Assembly (NCBI GenBank): GCA_902765215.1 | Contig: CACWZA010000005.1 | Span: 80,350 to 144,349 of the forward strand | DNA length: 64,000 bases | From: an uncultured bacterium | GTDB taxonomy: Bacteria; Cyanobacteriota; Vampirovibrionia; Gastranaerophilales; Gastranaerophilaceae | Reading direction: 5' to 3' | Part shown: piece after piece, positions 1-9,216 of the stretch | Layout: each line of letters opens with the position of its first letter | How positions within the stretch are numbered: position 1 is the stretch's first letter | The notes under the pieces: generated by a model | Database searches by the model: none | What the model was told of the DNA's origin: nothing | Seen by the model: only the letters and a program-made list of their open reading frames with translations | Made by a program: the position numbers and the translations under genes

Positions 1-1
1 A

Positions 2-358
2 CCTAATATTGTCGGGCAATATGTCTACGAAAACAGAGATAAAGTTGATATGTTGTATGAGTTATCCGAAACTGACCACTTATGGAAACAACGAATTGCT
101 GTTGTTTCTACCCAATATTTGATTAAACAGGGGTTTTATGAGCCAACCATAAAACTTGCCGAAAAGTATTTTTATCACCCTCATCATTTGATACACAAGG
201 CAACAGGGTGGATGTTGAGAGAACTCGGAAAAAAAGATATTGACGAACTCTACAGTTTTCTTGATAAATTTGCTCCGAATATGCCAAGGGTTATGTTACG
301 GTATGCCCTTGAAAGGCTTCCTGAAAACAAAAGAAAATATTATATGATGTTGAAATAA
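2..358 (+). CDS. DNA alkylation repair protein, AlkD-like (5' truncated by window)
   Basis: C-terminal about 118 residues of an AlkD-family HEAT-repeat DNA glycosylase, which removes alkylated bases such as 3-methyladenine and 7-methylguanine. The frame is open from base 2, so the true start lies outside the window and the ATG at 50 is internal. Family-typical blocks are visible: LWKQRIAVVSTQYLI, then LIHKATGWMLRELGK, then MPRVMLRYALERLPENKRK. The stop is followed at once by a hairpin terminator shared with the convergent atpC. Identity rests on motif recall; the catalytic residues of the N-terminal half cannot be checked. Confidence 0.85.
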   Translation, partial: PNIVGQYVYENRDKVDMLYELSETDHLWKQRIAVVSTQYLIKQGFYEPTIKLAEKYFYHPHHLIHKATGWMLRELGKKDIDELYSFLDKFAPNMPRVMLRYALERLPENKRKYYMMLK

Positions 359-390
359 AAAAAACTCTCTTTTGAGAGTTTTTTTTATTT
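357..390. terminator. Bidirectional rho-independent terminator
   Basis: Stem aaaactctc (361-369), loop tttt, stem gagagtttt (374-382), flanked by A-run and T-run on opposite sides. It can therefore stop both the AlkD-like gene (+) and the atpD-atpC operon (-). Confidence 0.85.
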
Positions 391-391
391 T

Positions 392-790
392 TTATTTACC
401 GTCGTTGAGTGCAACCTTTAGTCTTGCTTTTGCTCTTGCAAGTGCTGACTCTGCTCGTTTTTCATCGATTTCTGCCTGTTTGTCCGCTAGCCTTGCCTCT
501 GCTCTTTCCTTCGCCGAGCGCGCTCTTGTTACATCGATATCGTCACCTGTTTCTGCTATGTCAGTCAAAATGAGTGCGTTATCGTCTTTAAACTGAAATA
601 TACCGCCCATTGTTGTGAACATTTTGGCTTTGTTATTTTGAATTGCTTTTGTAACACCGATATCTAATGCTGACATGACGGGAACATGCCCTTTTAAGAT
701 ACCAAATTCACCGTCAACACCGCGGGTGTAGATTTCATCGACATCTTCATCAAATACAATTTTATCGTGTGTGATTATCTTTAGATGCAT
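392..790 (-). CDS. atpC: ATP synthase F1 subunit epsilon
   Basis: Epsilon subunit of F1Fo ATP synthase (132 aa, normal length). It forms part of the central stalk and can inhibit ATP hydrolysis. The N-terminal beta-sandwich is recognisable (MHLKIITHDKIVFDEDVDEI, then the GEFGILKGHVPVMSAL block). A charged C-terminal helical hairpin spans roughly residues 85-132 (alternating RA/AE/KA segments). GTGAGG upstream serves as ribosome binding site. It lies 16 bases downstream of atpD in the same operon. No other F1Fo gene is nearby, so atpD-atpC is detached from the remaining subunits, as in Cyanobacteria. Confidence 0.95.
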   Translation of the reverse strand: MHLKIITHDKIVFDEDVDEIYTRGVDGEFGILKGHVPVMSALDIGVTKAIQNNKAKMFTTMGGIFQFKDDNALILTDIAETGDDIDVTRARSAKERAEARLADKQAEIDEKRAESALARAKARLKVALNDGK

Positions 791-806
791 AATTTTACCT
801 CACGAA

Positions 807-2273
<1,467 letters not shown>

Positions 2274-2299
2274 TCAGAATTATTATTTTGGCAATTGCT

Positions 2300-2324
2300 T
2301 AATATTTTATGCTATTATTGTTTT
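2300..2324 (+). promoter_or_regulatory. Extended -10 promoter, predicted leaderless transcript of NUDIX gene
   Basis: TGC-TATTAT (hexamer 2313-2318) ends exactly six bases before the ATG at 2325 and no purine-rich ribosome binding site lies between. The transcription start would fall on or next to the A of the ATG. Confidence 0.55.
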
Positions 2325-2858
2325 ATGGAATTTGAAGAGAAAACTTTATCATCAGAATATGTGTACAAAGGCAGAGTAATTGACGTAAAGCGTGATGAAA
2401 TACTTGTTCCAAACGGGCATAAATCGGATCGTGAAGTTGTCGAGCACTCTGGCGGGGTTGTTATTGTTGCTGTTAAAGATGGTAAACTTATGCTGGTAAA
2501 ACAGTATAGATACCCGTTGAAGAGTATATCTGTTGAACTTCCGGCGGGCAAGCTGGAAAGGGGAGAAGATCCTGATTTGGCTGCAAAACGAGAGTTAGAA
2601 GAAGAAACAGGGTATATCGCAAATGACTGGCTCTCTTTGGGCTATATATTTACGACACCGGGGTTTTGTGATGAGAAACTGCATCTTTATTTAGCAAGAG
2701 ATTTACATTATAAAAAGATGAACCCTGATGAAGACGAAATTATTGAATGTTATGAGTATCCGATTCAGGATGTTTATTCTATGATAAATAATAATATTAT
2801 TAACGATTCAAAGACAATTTGTGCGTTATTCAGAGCAAGGAATTATATCGATGATTAA
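2325..2858 (+). CDS. NUDIX hydrolase, probable ADP-ribose pyrophosphatase
   Basis: Hydrolyses nucleoside diphosphates linked to another moiety, most likely ADP-ribose to AMP plus ribose 5-phosphate. The complete NUDIX box is visible: GKLERGEDPDLAAKREL followed by EEETGY, fitting GX5EX7REUXEEXGU. The upstream VKQYRYPL and downstream TTPGFCDEKLHLYLA blocks are typical of the NudF/ADPRase subgroup. I take the ATG at 2325 (MEFEEKTL). An in-frame ATG at 2271 would add an 18-residue hydrophobic stretch not expected in the family, and the promoter overlaps it. First gene of an operon with a HAD phosphatase, ispF and gloA; its end overlaps the next start by 8 bases. Confidence 0.85.
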   Translation: MEFEEKTLSSEYVYKGRVIDVKRDEILVPNGHKSDREVVEHSGGVVIVAVKDGKLMLVKQYRYPLKSISVELPAGKLERGEDPDLAAKRELEEETGYIANDWLSLGYIFTTPGFCDEKLHLYLARDLHYKKMNPDEDEIIECYEYPIQDVYSMINNNIINDSKTICALFRARNYIDD

Positions 2859-3663
2859 ACTGGTCGCAACTGATATAGACGGAACAATTTTGCCTCCAAC
2901 CGGTGAATTTACCTGCGGAGTGAGGAACTGTATTGAAAAAATGCAGAAGATGGGGGTTAAGGTTGTTATTGTAACCGGAAGAATGTACAAAGGTGCACTA
3001 AAAATTGCAGAAAGGCTGAACCTGACTACCCCAATTGTTGCGTATAATGGCGGCTATGTTAAAGATTTTGACGGAACAGTTCTTTATGAACGATATTTAC
3101 CTGAAGATTATACAATTCAGATAATTGAATGGGCAAGAAGAAACAGAGTTCATTTAAACCTGTATTCTGAAGATACTTTGTTCTCGGAAAAAGATAATGA
3201 TGAAATAAGACGATATGCAAGATATCAGCAAATAAATTATATTGTTGAGGATTTTTCGGAAATACCTTTCAATAAAATTCATAAACTATTGGCGATTGAC
3301 TATAATGATGCGGACAGGGTAACAGGCTGGGTAAATGAGATGTCAGCAAAATTCCCTGATTTGTATATAATAAAATCAACTCCATATTTTTGCGAGTTTT
3401 CTACCCGCGATGCAACTAAGGCATGTGCGGTTAAATGTTTGCAAAAACACTGGGGGTTGGCTGATGATGAAATTCTTACAATCGGCGATCAGGATAATGA
3501 TATAGAATTATTAAAAGCAGGCGGTATTCGTGTAGGAATGGGTAACGGTACGGAAGGACTTAAAGCAGTTGCCGACTATATTACCGATACTGTCCAAAAT
3601 GACGGATTTGTTGCTGCGATGGAAAAGTTTGTTTATCCGGGATATGAAATGGAGAATGTGTAA
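2851..3663 (+). CDS. Cof-type HAD family hydrolase
   Basis: Haloacid-dehalogenase phosphatase of the Cof/YidA type (about 270 aa), which removes phosphate from small sugar or nucleotide phosphates; the substrate cannot be told from sequence. Motif I is DIDGTILPP near the N-terminus, motif II lies in VVIVTGR, and motifs III/IV in ILTIGDQDNDIELLKAGG. The alpha/beta type IIB cap lies between. The ATG at 2851 is preferred because MIKLVATDIDGT is the standard family start; it overlaps the NUDIX stop (ATGATTAA). The next gene ispF overlaps its stop (TAATG), indicating translational coupling. Confidence 0.88.
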   Translation: MIKLVATDIDGTILPPTGEFTCGVRNCIEKMQKMGVKVVIVTGRMYKGALKIAERLNLTTPIVAYNGGYVKDFDGTVLYERYLPEDYTIQIIEWARRNRVHLNLYSEDTLFSEKDNDEIRRYARYQQINYIVEDFSEIPFNKIHKLLAIDYNDADRVTGWVNEMSAKFPDLYIIKSTPYFCEFSTRDATKACAVKCLQKHWGLADDEILTIGDQDNDIELLKAGGIRVGMGNGTEGLKAVADYITDTVQNDGFVAAMEKFVYPGYEMENV

Positions 3664-4145
3664 TGATACCATACAGAATCGGAATGGGATACGATATCCA
3701 TAGATTAGAAGAAAACAGAGATTTAATTATTGGCGGGGTTAAAATCCCTTATGAAAAGGGATTGCTCGGCCATTCAGATGCAGATGTTCTTATACATGCA
3801 ATAATTGATGCTCTTCTTGGGGCGGCAGGGTTACCTGATATCGGCACTATTTTTCCTGATACCGATGAAGCTTTTAAAGATGCTGACAGTACCGTGTTAC
3901 TCGGTAAGGTTTGCGACATGTTGTCAGAAAAAGGCTATAAAATAGGGAATATTGATTCAAATATTATTGCACAGGCACCAAAGATGATGCCTTATATTAA
4001 AGATATGAAGCAAAGACTGTCTGAGGTTATGAATATTCCTGCTGAAAATATTTCCGTAAAAGCAAAAACAAATGAAAAAATGGACGCAGTCGGTGAAAAA
4101 CTGGCAATTGAGGCAAATGCTGCTGCCATAATTTATAAGGAGTAA
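3663..4145 (+). CDS. ispF: 2-C-methyl-D-erythritol 2,4-cyclodiphosphate synthase
   Basis: Fifth committed enzyme of the MEP (non-mevalonate) isoprenoid pathway, converting CDP-ME 2-phosphate to MEcPP and CMP. 160 aa, normal length. Metal-binding residues are visible in GYDIHRL (Asp and His) and in GHSDADVLIHAIIDALLGA. The PDIGTIFPDTD block and the C-terminal KAKTNEKMDAVG block are intact. The start overlaps the stop of the upstream HAD gene by one base (TAATG). Shows that this organism makes isoprenoids by the MEP route. gloA follows two bases after its stop. Confidence 0.96.
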   Translation: MIPYRIGMGYDIHRLEENRDLIIGGVKIPYEKGLLGHSDADVLIHAIIDALLGAAGLPDIGTIFPDTDEAFKDADSTVLLGKVCDMLSEKGYKIGNIDSNIIAQAPKMMPYIKDMKQRLSEVMNIPAENISVKAKTNEKMDAVGEKLAIEANAAAIIYKE

Positions 4146-4147
4146 AT

Positions 4148-4531
4148 ATGAAGTTTTTACATTCAATGATAAGAGTCAGAAATTTAGAAAAAGCATTAGA
4201 TTTTTATACAAAGTTGTTAGGTTTAAAGCTGACTGAAGAAAGAAGGCTTGACGATTGTACACTTTACTTTTTGACTGATGAAGAAAGCGGTGTTCAGGTT
4301 GAGTTGACCTATAATGATGAAACTCCGGAAGAAGGGTATGTAAACGGAAATGCGTTTGGTCATTTTGCATTTTATTGTGATAATTTGGATGAATTTACAA
4401 ATAAAGTCACTTCTATGGGATATGAATATCTTCATGAACCGTTTGATTTAAACGGAAAAGGCTCTAAAATCGCATTTATAAAAGACCCCGACGGGAATGA
4501 AATTGAATTGATTGAAAAAGTGATATGGTAA
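4148..4531 (+). CDS. gloA: Lactoylglutathione lyase-like (glyoxalase I)
   Basis: Glyoxalase I of the VOC superfamily, which isomerises the hemithioacetal of methylglyoxal and a thiol. 127 aa with two VOC half-modules. Metal ligands match the E. coli pattern: His5 (KFLHSMIRV), Glu52 (QVELTYN), His72 (FGHFAFYC), Glu120 (DPDGNEIELIE). Last gene of the NUDIX-HAD-ispF operon, two bases after ispF. It converges on the histidine kinase gene with only three bases between stops and no visible terminator, so read-through or antisense overlap is likely. Confidence 0.9.
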   Translation: MKFLHSMIRVRNLEKALDFYTKLLGLKLTEERRLDDCTLYFLTDEESGVQVELTYNDETPEEGYVNGNAFGHFAFYCDNLDEFTNKVTSMGYEYLHEPFDLNGKGSKIAFIKDPDGNEIELIEKVIW

Positions 4532-4534
4532 TCT

Positions 4535-5890
4535 TCAGGCAGGAATAGTAAAACTCACTTCCGTTCCTTTGTTCGGTTCGCTTTTTATTTTAATTGATCC
4601 GTCATGTGCTTCAATAATATTTTTTGATATTTTCAGTCCCAGACCGAACCCTATCTTTTTGTGTTCTTTAGATAGTGATACATATTCCTCAAATACTTTG
4701 TCGTATTTATTAAGGTCTATCCCTGTTCCGTAGTCTTTTATTGTGACCTTGTAAAACTCTGAATTATTACTCAGGGTTATATCAACCTGACTTCCGTTTT
4801 TAGAGTACTCTATTGCGTTAGAGAGAAGGTTATTTATCACGCGCTTTATTTCAATTACATCAACAGGTACGGCCTTATTCTCGCTAACATTGTTATATCT
4901 TATTTCGAGCTCTTTATCGACTGCTAAATATTTCAGTTCTTCTATACTCATAAGAATAATTTTATTAAGACTGATTTCTTCTTTTATCAGTTTTAGAGTA
5001 GTTTGCTCCTGTTTGTAGTGGCTGAGTATTTGGTCTGTTATATGTTTCATATATTTTGCTGAATTAAGAAGTCCGTCTACCATTTCTGAACTGTACTCTT
5101 TGTCTTTACTCAGGTATTTTAGTGCGTTTATTTCTGCAAGAATGGGGTTTTTAAGGTCGTGGGTGAGAGCCGCAACAAAACTGTCTTTTTCTCTCTCTTT
5201 TTGCTGCTTATCTGCCTCTGTTTTTAATAAATTATATATTTGTGCTTTTACAATATGCGGGGAAAAAGGCTTTTCTATATATGAGCATGCCCCGAGTTGG
5301 TATCCGTTAAGAATGTTTTCTGTTCCGGAAACGGCACTTATAAAAATTATCGGTGTGTTTTTATTTGGTGATGACTTTCGTGCATATTCGGCAAGTTCAA
5401 ACCCTGATATATTCGGCATCAGAATATCTAATAAGAGTAGATCAAACTTTTCATTTCCTATTATCTGAAGTGCTTTTTGTGATGATTCCGTGCAGGTTAG
5501 TTTTGCCCCTGTATCTTTTAAAGTTTCTTTCAACAGGGTTATATTCATATCGTTATCATCTGCAATCAGAACTTTTGAATTTGTGAGAGGCGGGTAATTT
5601 GTTATTATGTCCTTTTCTTTTTCCTTATTTGCAAAAAATTTCTCAATAATATTTGTGCTTATCGGATATTTGACGATATTTTGGATACCCAGTTTTGCAA
5701 CAGTTTTTACATACTCTTTTGAGAAATTATCTGATACTGCCCAGAATGTTGTATGTTTATTTTTTGATATAAGATTCTTAACATAATCTGTGTTGTTAAT
5801 TATGTCAAAGTTTATAATACATAGTTCCGTTTCAATCTGCGGAATATTATCCTCTTTTTCAAGTATAGTGTATTTTTCACTCGTAATCAT
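4535..5890 (-). CDS. Hybrid response regulator / sensor histidine kinase
   Basis: Cytosolic two-component protein without membrane segments. Order (numbered from the alternative GTG at 5905): a divergent receiver-like domain at about 25-95, lacking the acidic pocket but ending in KYPIS like the receiver Lys-Pro; a complete receiver at about 110-228 with Asp116/117, phosphoacceptor Asp160 (LLLLDILMP) and Lys212 (YIEKPF); a dimerisation/phosphoacceptor helix with His249 (LTHDLKNP); an HATPase domain with N-box NNLLSNAIEYS, DYGTGID and GFGLGL. I prefer the ATG at 5890 because a -10 box sits six bases upstream; GTG at 5905 would add five residues. No cognate regulator is adjacent. Confidence 0.88.
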   Translation of the reverse strand: MITSEKYTILEKEDNIPQIETELCIINFDIINNTDYVKNLISKNKHTTFWAVSDNFSKEYVKTVAKLGIQNIVKYPISTNIIEKFFANKEKEKDIITNYPPLTNSKVLIADDNDMNITLLKETLKDTGAKLTCTESSQKALQIIGNEKFDLLLLDILMPNISGFELAEYARKSSPNKNTPIIFISAVSGTENILNGYQLGACSYIEKPFSPHIVKAQIYNLLKTEADKQQKEREKDSFVAALTHDLKNPILAEINALKYLSKDKEYSSEMVDGLLNSAKYMKHITDQILSHYKQEQTTLKLIKEEISLNKIILMSIEELKYLAVDKELEIRYNNVSENKAVPVDVIEIKRVINNLLSNAIEYSKNGSQVDITLSNNSEFYKVTIKDYGTGIDLNKYDKVFEEYVSLSKEHKKIGFGLGLKISKNIIEAHDGSIKIKSEPNKGTEVSFTIPA

Positions 5891-5920
5891 ATTTTTAATA
5901 TACACTTTTGACTAAATATT
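5891..5920 (-). promoter_or_regulatory. Promoter, predicted leaderless transcript of histidine kinase gene
   Basis: On the minus strand TATATT (5897-5902) ends six bases before the ATG at 5890, with a weak TTAAAA 17 bases further upstream. No ribosome binding site is visible. Confidence 0.45.
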
Positions 5921-6072
5921 TTTAACTGCCTGCGTTGGCAATTTTATCAAAATAATGTTAATAATCTCAATAATACTTGCAATTATTTGAATTTAGTTGT
6001 ATTATGTAAAGTAGTCATCCAATTTGGAGGGAGACATTTTATTATATTAACCGTAATTAAGAGGCTTGTATT

Positions 6073-7125
6073 ATGTATGTAAATAAATGCATTAAGTGTG
6101 GTGCTGAATTTGAAACAAAGAACCCCAAACGTGTAATTTGCCCAAATTGTTTATACGCAGAGAAGGGTGCAGAAGACGCTGCACAAGGGGAAAAGAAGAC
6201 TTATTCATCTTATTCTGCAGGTGAAGACAGAAGTGACAGACCTCGTCAGTACAATAATGACAGAGGTGGTTATAACAGAAATAATAACCGTTCATTTAAT
6301 AACAATCGCCGTTTTGATAACAGAGGCGGTGAAGGCGGTTATCAACAAAAACGCAGTAATTATAACCAGGGCGGCGGATACGGCGGTAACCGTCCGGGTG
6401 GTAATAACAGATTTCAACAGGGTGGTCAAAGACGTCCTAACAACAGATTCCAGCAAGGCGGAAACAGACGTCCGAAGCCGCAACCTAAAAAACAGGCTAA
6501 ACCATTACTTATTAGTAAGGAGCAGTTAGAAAAGATTGAAGCACTTTATAAGACAATGCTTCCTTTACCTAACCCTGATGCTCATGAGGTAATTGGTGCA
6601 CACTTAGAAATTGAACCAAGAAAAGTATTCTTTGGTATCAATTTGGTCAGACAAAAATTAATGTTGCCTAAGCTTCCGTTCCCTAAACGTAAGCTGGCTG
6701 TTACCCCTGATCAAATGACGGCGATTAAGAGCCTTTATGCTCCGTTGTTGCCGTTACCTCCAATCGGTTGCCACAAGATTATTGCGGCTCAATTGAGAGT
6801 TGATGAGTGGAGAGTTCACGTTGCGATTAAGTTGATTCGTGCTCAAATGGGACTTGACAGATGGAATGAGGACAGACCTGATAAACCGGCTGATTATTTA
6901 GTTCCAAAATATCCTGCACAGGAAGAAGCACTGAAGAAAGCTGAAGCTAAAACAGAAGAAAAGGCTGACAAAAAAGCTGAAGAACCTGCCGAGGAGGAAG
7001 CACCTAAAAAACGCGGTCGCAAGAAAAAAGAAGAAGCCGTAGAGGAAGCTCCTGCTGTTGAAGAAGCAGCTGAAGAAGAAAAGCCTAAGAAACGTGGTCG
7101 TAAAAAGAAAGAAGATGCAGAATAG
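6073..7125 (+). CDS. Zinc-ribbon protein with RGG/Asn-rich linker, duplicated globular domain and AT-hook-like tail
   Basis: 350 aa, not assigned to a named family. In order: a four-cysteine zinc ribbon (CIKCGAEF at residues 6-9, CPNCLY around 23-26); a basic low-complexity stretch (about 45-145) rich in Arg, Gly, Asn and Gln with RGG, GGYGGN and NNRFQQGG repeats; two tandem copies of a domain of about 60 residues (LYKTMLPLPNPDAHEVIGAHL and LYAPLLPLPPIGCHKIIAAQL) at about 160-275; then a Lys/Glu/Ala tail carrying KKRGRKKKE twice, resembling AT-hooks. An AGAGGC-like site precedes the ATG. rimM starts 20 bases after the stop and trmD follows, so an RNA or ribosome role is plausible but inferred. 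A DNA role through the AT-hook-like tail is the alternative. Confidence 0.8.
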   Translation: MYVNKCIKCGAEFETKNPKRVICPNCLYAEKGAEDAAQGEKKTYSSYSAGEDRSDRPRQYNNDRGGYNRNNNRSFNNNRRFDNRGGEGGYQQKRSNYNQGGGYGGNRPGGNNRFQQGGQRRPNNRFQQGGNRRPKPQPKKQAKPLLISKEQLEKIEALYKTMLPLPNPDAHEVIGAHLEIEPRKVFFGINLVRQKLMLPKLPFPKRKLAVTPDQMTAIKSLYAPLLPLPPIGCHKIIAAQLRVDEWRVHVAIKLIRAQMGLDRWNEDRPDKPADYLVPKYPAQEEALKKAEAKTEEKADKKAEEPAEEEAPKKRGRKKKEEAVEEAPAVEEAAEEEKPKKRGRKKKEDAE

Positions 7126-7145
7126 TATCTTGTCAGAGTTTTGAT

Positions 7146-7655
7146 ATGTCCAAATATGTTTCTGTAGGTAAAATTCTTAATTTTCACGGGGTTAAAGGTG
7201 AAGCGAAGGTTGGCTATTCAAAAAGTCAGCGTGATTTTATGGAGTCTTTGGACGATGTCTTTCTGTTCAAAGATAATGAGTATATCCCGTTTTCTGTTCA
7301 GTATGTGAAGTTTAATAATAAATTTGCTATTATTAAATTTTCAGGGATAGATACAGTCAACGATATTATTGAGTATAAAAACTGTCTTATTTTTGTCGAG
7401 GAACAGGATATAAGAGAAAAACTTGACGAAGATGAGTTTCTGATAGATGAGTTGGTTGGGATGTCTGTCGTGTGTGGCGATAAAAATTTGGGTACTGTTG
7501 TCGGGGTTTCTAATAACGGTGCAAACGATTTGTTGTCAGTAAAATCAAACAGCGGTAAGATTTGCCTCGTTCCATTTGTTAAGGCAATAGTTCCGAGTGT
7601 TGATATTAAAACAAAAACTGTTACTGTTGAGGATATAAAAGGTTTGATTGAGTGA
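7146..7655 (+). CDS. rimM: Ribosome maturation factor RimM
   Basis: 16S rRNA processing and 30S head assembly factor (169 aa, normal length) that binds ribosomal protein S19. N-terminal RimM domain begins SVGKILNFHGVKGEAKV, with the family GxIxxxHGxxGE pattern. A PRC-barrel-like C-terminal half begins around FLIDELVGMSVV and includes LVPFVKAIVPSVD. trmD follows immediately. The usual partners rpsP and a KH-domain protein are missing upstream; the zinc-ribbon/RGG protein occupies that place. Confidence 0.93.
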   Translation: MSKYVSVGKILNFHGVKGEAKVGYSKSQRDFMESLDDVFLFKDNEYIPFSVQYVKFNNKFAIIKFSGIDTVNDIIEYKNCLIFVEEQDIREKLDEDEFLIDELVGMSVVCGDKNLGTVVGVSNNGANDLLSVKSNSGKICLVPFVKAIVPSVDIKTKTVTVEDIKGLIE

Positions 7656-7662
7656 GGCACTT

Positions 7663-8355
7663 ATGCAGTTTGATGTGATGACATTATTTCCTGAAATGAT
7701 TGAAAATGCTTGTTCTCACAGCATAATGAAGCGTGCCGTTGATGCGGGTATTATTTCTGTCAATACAGTCAATCCGCGCGATTTCACTCTTGATAAACAT
7801 AAAAAAGTCGACGATACCCCTTATGGTGGTGGCGCAGGAATGGTTTTAATGGCTCAGCCTTATGTTGATGCCTATGAGAGTATTGAAAGGGAAGAGAATT
7901 CAATAACCCTTATGATGACTCCACAGGGTACTCCTTTTGATAATGAAATGGGAAGAAAACTTGCTCAATATAGTCAGATTGTTATTCTTTGCGGCCATTA
8001 TGAAGGGTATGATGAAAGGATAAGAGAGATAATAAATCCTGTTGAAGTTTCTATCGGAGATTTTGTTTTAACAGGCGGGGAACTTCCTGCTTTGTGTGTA
8101 ATTGATAGTGTTACAAGAAAGCTTGACGGGGCTTTGGGTAAAATTGAATCTATGGAGGAGGATAGTTTTGAAAACGGACTTCTTGAGTATCCTCACTATA
8201 CAAAACCAAGAGAATACAGAGGGTTAGTTGTTCCGGATGTATTGTTAAACGGTAATCACGCCCTGATAGAAGAATACAGACACGCTCAGCAAATTGAGCG
8301 GACAAAAAAACGCAGACCCGATTTGTATGAAAAATGGGTTAAGAATCATAAATAA
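7663..8355 (+). CDS. trmD: tRNA (guanine37-N1)-methyltransferase
   Basis: SPOUT-class methyltransferase that makes m1G37 in tRNAs reading CNN codons and so prevents +1 frameshifting. Conserved blocks: MQFDVMTLFPEMI, DDTPYGGGAGMVL, LCGHYEGYDERI and GDFVLTGGELPAL, which form the trefoil-knot AdoMet site. I use the ATG at 7663 with GTGAGG seven bases upstream. A GTG at 7648 is in frame but lies inside rimM and would add five non-conserved residues. Translationally linked to rimM. rplS, which often follows trmD, is absent. Confidence 0.95.
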   Translation: MQFDVMTLFPEMIENACSHSIMKRAVDAGIISVNTVNPRDFTLDKHKKVDDTPYGGGAGMVLMAQPYVDAYESIEREENSITLMMTPQGTPFDNEMGRKLAQYSQIVILCGHYEGYDERIREIINPVEVSIGDFVLTGGELPALCVIDSVTRKLDGALGKIESMEEDSFENGLLEYPHYTKPREYRGLVVPDVLLNGNHALIEEYRHAQQIERTKKRRPDLYEKWVKNHK

Positions 8356-8419
8356 TCTTTATTTTTTTGCGTTTGCATGTTAATCTTATATGTAGCAACA
8401 GATAAATGGGAAGAAAGTT

Positions 8420-9214
8420 TTGAGTACTAATTCTAATAGTGATGAGTCAATTTATCTACAGATACAGGATTGGCTGATTGAATATGGCAAAACGGGTAAT
8501 CACAAACAAAAGAAACGTTTGATGAACCTTATTGTTGTTGCAATGATGCCGGTTGTAAAAAAGATTGCTAACTCTATTGCGCGTCGTGCGGAAGACCCTA
8601 TTGATGATTTGGTACAGGCAGGTTCAATCGGACTTGTTAAGGCAATTGAACGCTACAAGGTCGACTTATGTCCTAAATTCAGAATTTATGCAGGTTATTT
8701 AATAGTAGGGGAAATGCAGCATTATATGAGAGATAAGGTTTCATTGATTAAAGTTCCTCGTGAAATTATTGAATTGGCTATGCGTATAAAGAATTTTGTA
8801 AAAGATTTGAGTGAAGAAGAAATTGATAACATGACAAGTCAAAAAGTTGCTGAGGCGCTTGATGTCCCTGTTCAGAAGGTTAATACTGCAATTGATGTTG
8901 ATCGTCGTAAAAAGATTGCTTCCCTTGATGAAGTAATCAATATTGACGGAAATAAGACATCTATTGGTGATTTGACACCTGCGTATGATTATCAGGAGTA
9001 TTCCGAACAAAAAGACATGCAATTGGAAATTGACGAAATTATTAAAAATCTTCCTACCGAATATAAAGAAGTTGTCGAGTTGTTTTATTATGAAGATATG
9101 AAGCAGACGGAGATTGCCGAAAAACTGGATTTGAATCAGATGATGGTATCAAGGCGGTTAAAGAAAGCTTTTAACTATATGTACGGTATTATAAAGAAGA
9201 ATAACGCGGATTAA
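8420..9214 (+). CDS. RNA polymerase sigma factor, SigF/SigB/WhiG-like (group 3)
   Basis: Alternative sigma-70 family factor of 264 aa. Region 2 is clear (DLVQAGSIGLVKAIERYK, then FRIYAGYLIVGEMQHYMRD), region 3 begins KVPREI, and region 4 ends with the helix-turn-helix KQTEIAEKLDLNQMMVSRRL. The short length without region 1.1 and the MQHYMRD variant of the -10 binding segment fit the SigF/SigB group rather than the housekeeping factor. It starts at a TTG (8420) preceded by GGGAAGAAAG. The prepilin peptidase gene begins two bases after its stop. In Cyanobacteria SigF supports pilus gene expression, so the pairing is suggestive (inference). Confidence 0.85.
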   Translation: MSTNSNSDESIYLQIQDWLIEYGKTGNHKQKKRLMNLIVVAMMPVVKKIANSIARRAEDPIDDLVQAGSIGLVKAIERYKVDLCPKFRIYAGYLIVGEMQHYMRDKVSLIKVPREIIELAMRIKNFVKDLSEEEIDNMTSQKVAEALDVPVQKVNTAIDVDRRKKIASLDEVINIDGNKTSIGDLTPAYDYQEYSEQKDMQLEIDEIIKNLPTEYKEVVELFYYEDMKQTEIAEKLDLNQMMVSRRLKKAFNYMYGIIKKNNAD

Positions 9215-9216
9215 TT

